Shown here piece after piece: positions 59,902 through 64,000 of a stretch of DNA of 64,000 nucleotides (the stretch's first letter is position 1; each line of letters opens with the position of its first letter). The stretch comes from Afipia sp049747295 (GTDB lineage Bacteria > Pseudomonadota > Alphaproteobacteria > Rhizobiales > Xanthobacteraceae): the NCBI RefSeq assembly GCF_049747295.1, contig NZ_JBMHJM010000001.1, forward strand, positions 3,720,001 to 3,784,000. The letters are read 5' to 3'. The translations under genes were made by a program, and so were the position numbers. The notes below the pieces were generated by a model. It saw only the letters and a program-made list of their open reading frames with translations. It did not search any database and was not told where the DNA came from.

Positions 59902-60336
59902 ATGAGTTGCAATTCGGTGACATACGCAAAGCAGATGGGATTGCTTCTGTTGGCTGCCGCGCTGGCAGGTTGTGCGTGGGCGGGCGGCAATGACGGATTG
60001 TCATATACCGCCGATCGCGGCGTCGAGAATCAGCCCTATCCCACGAATTATCGGTCCGAATTGCTCGCATTTCTGCGCACCTACATCAACGATCCGCGCG
60101 GCGTACGCGATGGAGCCATCGCTCAACCTGCCCAACGCAAGGTGGGCGGGCGGCTGCGCTACGTGACATGTCTTCGCTACAGCACGCGCAAGGCTGACGG
60201 CTCCTACACGGCGCCGAAGGAGCGCGCGGTGATGTATATCGATGGCCGCCTCGATCGCATGATCGAGGAGGTTGACGACATTTGCGCGGGCTCGACCTAC
60301 GCGGCATTTCCGGAGATGGAAAAGCTGGCGCCCTGA
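59902..60336 (+). CDS. Putative lipoprotein of unknown function
   Basis: This 144-residue protein begins MSCNSVTYAKQMGLLLLA and has a lipobox LAGC at about residue 24, so it is likely lipidated. The mature domain (YTADRGVENQPYPTNYRSELLAFLRTYINDPRGVRDGAIAQPAQRKVGGRLRYVTCLRYSTRKADGSYTAPKERAVMYIDGRLDRMIEEVDDICAGSTY) has two conserved-looking cysteines (VTCLRY, DDICAG). It reads divergently from btuB. Starts at 59866 and 59935 are also possible. No function is assigned. Confidence 0.7.
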   Translation: MSCNSVTYAKQMGLLLLAAALAGCAWAGGNDGLSYTADRGVENQPYPTNYRSELLAFLRTYINDPRGVRDGAIAQPAQRKVGGRLRYVTCLRYSTRKADGSYTAPKERAVMYIDGRLDRMIEEVDDICAGSTYAAFPEMEKLAP

Positions 60337-60384
60337 GCCTGCGACGCATACGGAACCACGGCTCATGCCGGCTGTTAGGGAGCC

Positions 60385-60666
60385 ATGCCGGATTATGTTT
60401 TGCCGTCGATCGGGTTGTTCGCCGCGGGCCTGACCAGCCTTGCCTATATTCCGCAGCTTTATAAGGCGTGGCCCCGCGGCGCCACCGGCGACCTCTCACT
60501 GAATATGCTGATCGTGCTGTGGCTCGGGCTTTTGCTCTGGATCGTGTACGGCCTGCTCAAACCCGATTGGGTCGTGGTGGTGGCAAACACCATCGCTCTT
60601 GCGCTTGTGGGGGCGGTGCTGGTCTGTAAGATTCGCGATCTGCGTGCAGCAGAGGGTGCGGCATGA
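60385..60666 (+). CDS. SemiSWEET-type sugar transporter
   Basis: This 93-residue three-helix protein has the PQ-loop motif in SLAYIPQLYKAWPRGATGDLSLNMLIVLWLGLLLWIVYGLLKPDWVVVVANTIALALVGAVLVCKI. SemiSWEETs dimerise to form a small sugar facilitator. The length (about 90 residues) and the YIPQ, GATGDLS and W(I)VYGLL segments fit well. Its stop overlaps the tspO start by 4 nt. Confidence 0.9.
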   Translation: MPDYVLPSIGLFAAGLTSLAYIPQLYKAWPRGATGDLSLNMLIVLWLGLLLWIVYGLLKPDWVVVVANTIALALVGAVLVCKIRDLRAAEGAA

Positions 60667-61148
60667 CGTTGAAATCGACGGGGCGATTGGTTCTGTGCCT
60701 GATTCTGTGTCTGGGCGTGGGCATCCTGCAGTCGATCGCCACGCGGCCTGAGATCCCGACCTGGTACGCTGAACTGGCGAAGCCTTCCTGGACGCCGCCG
60801 CCGATTGCCTTCCCGGTGGTGTGGACTGTTCTCTATATCCTGATGGCTGTCAGCCTGTGGCGGCTGTGGGACAGGGCGCCCCCATCGCGTGCCCGCTTGA
60901 TCGCGATGGGATGGTTCTTTCTCCAGCTCGCGCTCAACGCCGCCTGGTCGCCGGTGTTCTTCGGCTGGCATGGCATCCAGACGGCGCTCGCCATCATCGT
61001 CGCTCTCCTGATCGCCATCGCGATGACGATTCTCTCAAGCTCGCGCGTGGACCACCCCTCGGCGTGGCTATTGGTGCCGTATCTGATCTGGGTCGGCTAT
61101 GCGACCACGATCAACGCCGGGGTGGTGGCCATGAACGATTTCAGCTAG
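60663..61148 (+). CDS. tspO: TspO/MBR family protein
   Basis: This 161-residue membrane protein has about five helices and the TspO signature: IATRPEIPTWYAELAKPSWTPPPIAFPVVWTVLYILMAVSLWRLWDRA and LQLALNAAWSPVFFG. Family members bind porphyrins and sterols and affect tetrapyrrole handling. It is coupled to the SemiSWEET gene. Its TAG stop codon is part of the CTAG that starts repeat element E, so the repeat appears to have supplied or reached the gene's end. Confidence 0.93.
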   Translation: MTLKSTGRLVLCLILCLGVGILQSIATRPEIPTWYAELAKPSWTPPPIAFPVVWTVLYILMAVSLWRLWDRAPPSRARLIAMGWFFLQLALNAAWSPVFFGWHGIQTALAIIVALLIAIAMTILSSSRVDHPSAWLLVPYLIWVGYATTINAGVVAMNDFS

Positions 61149-61309
61149 TGCGGTGGATCTGACGTTCGTATCAGTATTCACTGCAGGTCCATCATACGAG
61201 CGTCAGATCCAAAACCGCACTAGATTTATATTTGCTAGTGTTCCTTTGGTTCTGACATTCGTAAAGTGCCTGCTGCGAGGTAATACGAATGTCAGAACCG
61301 GAACACTAG
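61145..61309. repeat. Bipartite bulged-palindrome element, copy E (divergent subfamily)
   Basis: Palindrome E1 (61145-61223) has outer arm CTAGTGCGGT and inner arm GGATCTGACGTTCGTAT, with an extra AAA at 61211-61213 before ACCGCACTAG. After an 11-bp spacer, E2 (61235-61309) has outer arm CTAGTGTTCC, an extra TTT at 61245-61247, and inner arm GGTTCTGACATTCGTA. Bases differ from copies A-C, but layout, lengths, CTAG ends and inserted-base positions are the same. It fills the gap between tspO and the convergent serine hydrolase gene. Confidence 0.9.
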
Positions 61310-61319
61310 CGATTTCAGT

Positions 61320-62519
61320 TCATGAGAAATGCTGCGCGATGGCTTCGGATGCTCGCCGCCACGCGCGGACGTTCTCGACCTCGAGCGGGACCGGCTCGGA
61401 CGCGACGCGGACGATCACGAGTTCACTCACTGGATCGATGAAGACCCACTGGCCGTGGATGCCGACGCAGGCGAGCGTGCGCCGCTTTCTGTCGATCTGA
61501 TAGAATTTGCTGCGATAGACCCCATCCGCGAACAGCTCGGCGAAGTCGCCGCGCGCCCATGCTTCAGGATCGCCGTTGTCGTTGATGTCGTCGATCCACC
61601 AGCCCGGCACCACCTGCCGGCCGTTCGCGACACCGCGCTGCCGGATCATCTCGCCAAAGCGGCCGAGATCGCGCACTCCGACGCAGATGCCGCCGGCGGC
61701 CCGCATTGCGCCTTCCGAATCAAGCGTAATGTAGGCGTCGGTCTCTGCGCCCAGCGGTGTCCAGAGGTATTCGCCGAGCAGATCGGAGAGGGCACGGCCT
61801 GCCGCGCGCTCATAGACCCAGCCGAGCATGTCGGTGTTGGTCGACACGTAATGGAACGTTTCGCCGTGTTTCTTGCCATCTCCCTTCTGCGTGGCGAGGA
61901 ACGCGCGCAGCGGCATGACGTCCTGTCCCGGCTTGAGCGCATCCCAACCCACTGCGCGGCGATAACGCGCCACGTCGCCGTTCGGATCGTTGTAGTCTTC
62001 CGTGAACGAGATGCCGACAGACATGTCGAGCAGGTGGCGCACCGTGCAGCCGCCGTAAACAGATGCTGACACTTCCGGTACGTAATCAGTGACCGGGCGG
62101 TTCGGATTCAACAGTCCTTTGTCGGTGAGAATGCCGCCGAGCGCACCGCAGATCGATTTGCTGACGGAGAAGACGATGTGCGGCGTTGCCGCGTCCATGC
62201 CCTGCGAATACCATTCCGCGGCGATCCGCCCGCGCCGCAGCACGAGGAAGCCTTTGGTGTAAGTGTTGCGTAGCGCCTCGCGCAGTGTGGTGGGACCTTG
62301 CGCGCCGTTGAACGCCACGTGTCCGATCTCGGACAAGTCTTGTTCCAGCGGCGTTGGATTCTTTGACGCCGCGATATTTGCCGTCGGCAGCAGACGGCGG
62401 ACGTTATGATAGCTCCAGCTGTTGTACGGCTGCGTGCGCCAATTTGCGAGCGTGACCAGCTTGTCCTGTGCAGGCGGAAATTCGTTCATCAGACTCTTGA
62501 CGGTCGTTGCGGTGCTCAT
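61320..62519 (-). CDS. Serine hydrolase, beta-lactamase class C/esterase family
   Basis: This 399-residue protein has the S-x-x-K nucleophile motif in PHIVFSVSKSICGALGG, the Tyr-x-Asn-like FHYVSTNTDMLGWVYERA, and a long active-site domain including AAEWYSQGMDAATPH and GGCTVRHLLDMSVGISFTEDYND. It is the penicillin-binding-protein-like esterase group, often annotated as 6-aminohexanoate-dimer hydrolase-like. No signal peptide is seen, so it is probably cytoplasmic. It ends 10 bp from repeat E and is convergent with tspO. Confidence 0.9.
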   Translation of the reverse strand: MSTATTVKSLMNEFPPAQDKLVTLANWRTQPYNSWSYHNVRRLLPTANIAASKNPTPLEQDLSEIGHVAFNGAQGPTTLREALRNTYTKGFLVLRRGRIAAEWYSQGMDAATPHIVFSVSKSICGALGGILTDKGLLNPNRPVTDYVPEVSASVYGGCTVRHLLDMSVGISFTEDYNDPNGDVARYRRAVGWDALKPGQDVMPLRAFLATQKGDGKKHGETFHYVSTNTDMLGWVYERAAGRALSDLLGEYLWTPLGAETDAYITLDSEGAMRAAGGICVGVRDLGRFGEMIRQRGVANGRQVVPGWWIDDINDNGDPEAWARGDFAELFADGVYRSKFYQIDRKRRTLACVGIHGQWVFIDPVSELVIVRVASEPVPLEVENVRAWRRASEAIAQHFS

Positions 62520-62631
62520 CGTGCTTGCTTGCTCTTTCGTTGAGATGAAATCTTCAATCTAAGTCGCGTCGAAAATGCGCGCCCCGCATTCTGCGGGTAA
62601 ATCCGCGCAACGCAACAGACACTGCACCGCA

Positions 62632-62727
62632 CTTGTGTCCCGAATGCAAAGTCCGCCTGATCGTGAAGCGCGCTCGGTAGAATGACCCGCAGGAAAAATC
62701 GGACGAACTTCTGAACCGGCACGCTCG
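62632..62727. repeat. Element F: internal-deletion fusion of a bipartite palindrome element
   Basis: Positions 62632-62680 match the left arm and loop of palindrome C1 at 43 of 49 bases by eye. Positions 62681-62727 match the loop and right arm of C2 (CGAACTTCTGAACC) at roughly 40 of 47. The right arm of the first palindrome, the spacer and the left arm of the second are missing, so the two halves cannot pair. It lies in the 313-bp gap between the serine hydrolase and the small ORF at 62833, where nothing else was seen. Confidence 0.85.
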
Positions 62728-62832
62728 TGCCAAAACGGGCAGAGAATCGGACTCGGAAAGGGAAAAACGGCAAGGGGGTTCGCGAAAAACAATGTGCGAG
62801 ACTCTTAAGCTGTGCATGGTTCAAATCAGGCC

Positions 62833-62946
62833 ATGACAAACGATGATTCTCGAGAGAACGAATCGGGGCCGATGAACACACTGCTGGTGATGACGCTGAC
62901 CCTTGCGGCCGCAGTCAACGCCTGGTGTCTCTACATCTATCTCTAG
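62833..62946 (+). CDS. Small membrane peptide
   Basis: A 37-residue open frame has a polar N-terminus (TNDDSRENESGP) followed by one hydrophobic helix, MNTLLVMTLTLAAAVNAWC, ending in LYIYL. A single-pass inner-membrane peptide is plausible. There is no strong ribosome site before 62833, but an internal ATG at 62872 follows TCGGGG. Expression and conservation are not known. Confidence 0.45.
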   Translation: MTNDDSRENESGPMNTLLVMTLTLAAAVNAWCLYIYL

Positions 62947-62976
62947 TCGCTCGAGGAGCAGAATGCTCCAAACGCC

Positions 62977-63012
62977 AGCGGCCGGGCTCGACATTCGTCA
63001 AGCCCAGCCGCT
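62977..63012. terminator. Hairpin between the small peptide and the PRC-barrel gene
   Basis: AGCGGCCGGGCTCGAC and GTCAAGCCCAGCCGCT pair over 16 positions with two G-T type mismatches around ATTC. There is no clear T-run. It lies between convergent genes. Confidence 0.5.
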
Positions 63013-63039
63013 TATACTCAACGCTACAGTACGCGTAGA

Positions 63040-63579
63040 TTACTGATAGTCAGAGTACTTGAACTGAGGTAGCGCCTTCAGTTGCTCCTTGGTGCCGCTC
63101 ATGACCGCATGGTCGGGATACCAGTTGTCCTTGCTGCTATCCTTGGTGGCTGCGGTGGATGACATTCCGCCGCCAGCTGCGCCCGTCGTCGTTGTCGACG
63201 AACCGGTGGTCGATGTGCTCGACGACGAAGCCGAGCGAACCGGCTCGTTTACGAATTTGAGCTTGTCCATGCTGACCGCGATGTCGTGCTGACCGACACC
63301 GAGGAAGCCGCCGATACCGATCACCACCGCATTGACCTTGCCGCTTTGATCCAGCAGGATTTCGCTGATATCGCCCAGCTTCTCATTGGACTCGTTGTAA
63401 ATGTCGAGGCCCATAAGCTTCGAGGCGCGCCAGTTACCCTTCAGGTTCTGCTGCACGCTCGTCGATGACGATGAAGCACTCGGCGAAGGTGCAGTCGAAG
63501 TGGTGCTCTCTTGAGCAAACGCGGCGCCACCCATCAGCGCGGTGCCCACCAGAGCCGTCGCCAGATATTTCGCAATCAT
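63040..63579 (-). CDS. PRC-barrel domain protein, exported, Ser/Thr-rich
   Basis: This 179-residue protein starts at the ATG at 63579 behind GGAGGAT. A signal peptide (YLATALVGTALMGGAAFAQ) is followed by a Ser/Thr-rich stretch, one PRC-barrel (WRASKLMGLDIYNESNEKLGDISEILLDQSGKVNAVVIGIGGFLGVGQHDIAVSMDKLKFV), a second Ser/Thr/Gly-rich linker and a C-terminal KEQLKALPQFKYSDYQ. Exported PRC-barrel proteins are common stress-linked proteins in rhizobia. Ligand and partner are unknown. Confidence 0.88.
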   Translation of the reverse strand: MIAKYLATALVGTALMGGAAFAQESTTSTAPSPSASSSSTSVQQNLKGNWRASKLMGLDIYNESNEKLGDISEILLDQSGKVNAVVIGIGGFLGVGQHDIAVSMDKLKFVNEPVRSASSSSTSTTGSSTTTTGAAGGGMSSTAATKDSSKDNWYPDHAVMSGTKEQLKALPQFKYSDYQ

Positions 63580-63669
63580 CGTAGATCCTCCTTCCAATAT
63601 CTATTGAAATGGAAGAACCCGAAGTTGCAGCTTATGTTCCGGGAACTGAGGTGGAACGCGCCGACAAGA

Positions 63670-63879
63670 TCAGTTCAGAAGATTGCGTCGTGAGGGGTCG
63701 CGCTGAAACGGAATTTCACCGCTTTCGATCGCGGCGTGCAGGTTCGACAATTCCGTTTCAAGATACTCATTCGCGGCAAGGAGAGCCTTCAGTGCGCCGC
63801 GAATGTCTCCGTCGCATTGAGCGATGACGTCGTCGAGGGCATTCTCATAACGGTCTTCCGGGAAGTTCTCGAAACTCAT
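63670..63879 (-). CDS. Small conserved hypothetical protein
   Basis: This 69-residue soluble protein starts at the ATG at 63879 behind GAGGA. The sequence (SFENFPEDRYENALDDVIAQCDGDIRGALKALLAANEYLETELSNLHAAIESGEIP) is acidic and predicted helical, with a possible coiled-coil region at LAANEYLETELSNLHAAIE. No function is known. It is likely monocistronic. Confidence 0.75.
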   Translation of the reverse strand: MSFENFPEDRYENALDDVIAQCDGDIRGALKALLAANEYLETELSNLHAAIESGEIPFQRDPSRRNLLN

Positions 63880-64000
63880 GATCGTCCTCGCTTTGTGATG
63901 CGTGGAATTCGTGGGCATAAACTGAGGCTTCAATGGTGACGGAGCCTTAACGGATCCATGAGCCGGTCGGTTGTCCACGTTATTCACAGGTAAAATGATC

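Noticed and set aside
61153..61500. A 115-codon plus-strand frame across repeat copy E
   Set aside because: It consists of repeat DNA and antisense of the serine hydrolase gene.
63971..63988. TTGTCCACG and TTATTCACA, similar to DnaA boxes, near the window end
   Set aside because: Two imperfect 9-mers next to each other are common by chance; no AT-rich unwinding region or dnaA/dnaN/hemE neighbours are visible.

Overview
The window is a stretch of chromosome from a high-GC alphaproteobacterium, most likely of the Bradyrhizobium/Afipia/Rhodopseudomonas group. This is inferred from gene content and style: many ABC/TRAP/TctC uptake systems, C-P lyase genes in rhizobial order, class II HMG-CoA reductase, DUF2336, DUF4239 and DUF4399 proteins, and frequent ATGA overlaps. 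No rRNA, tRNA, CRISPR array, prophage or complete insertion sequence was seen.

Layout. 1-2.9 kb: start of a GntR regulator, then a tartrate/D-malate-type dehydrogenase, a TctC-type binding protein and a CMD-family protein. 3-7.5 kb: a complete branched-chain amino acid type ABC operon (livF-G-M-H plus binding protein) on the minus strand. 7.9-15 kb: a TRAP transporter (DctP plus fused DctQM), a MocR regulator divergent from a class II HMG-CoA reductase, and an orphan binding protein. 15.2-21 kb: ferredoxin-NADP reductase, then an MdtABC-like RND pump with a divergent MarR regulator. 21-30.4 kb: PiT phosphate transporter, DUF4239 membrane protein, patatin-like lipase, 3-hydroxybutyrate dehydrogenase plus acetoacetate decarboxylase (ketone-body/PHB metabolism), ZntB and an OprB porin. 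30.4-36.1 kb: a frameshifted AraC/TPR regulator, two SAM methyltransferases, a DUF4399 protein and an adenylate cyclase-SUMF fusion. 36.3-49.8 kb: a full phosphonate system, with phnCDE1E2, phnF, phnGHIJKLMN and a divergent acetyltransferase-phnM2-2H phosphoesterase operon. 49.8-64 kb: mixed housekeeping and signalling genes (GFA, lytic transglycosylase, TauE, DUF2336, Hpt, response regulator, NAD kinase, TPR), BtuB under a cobalamin riboswitch, SemiSWEET, TspO, serine hydrolase and PRC-barrel.

How genes work together. The phosphonate genes form one regulon. Two candidate Pho boxes lie in the phnC divergent promoter region, and a perfect PhnF-type palindrome lies just upstream of phnG. Import is by PhnCDE and C-P bond cleavage by PhnG-L with PhnJ. 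PhnM and PhnN finish the route to PRPP. PhnP is not in the window, and the 2H phosphoesterase beside the second phnM is a plausible substitute.

The most unusual signal is a family of about 165-bp intergenic elements. Each consists of two 75-79 bp palindromes separated by 11-13 bp, usually bounded by CTAG. All eight palindromes in the four intact copies carry a 2-3 nt A/T-rich insertion about 10 bp from the spacer-side end. The arms co-vary between copies. Two copies in inverted orientation flank a single methyltransferase gene, one copy supplies the stop codon of tspO, one locus is an internal-deletion fusion and one is a half-element.
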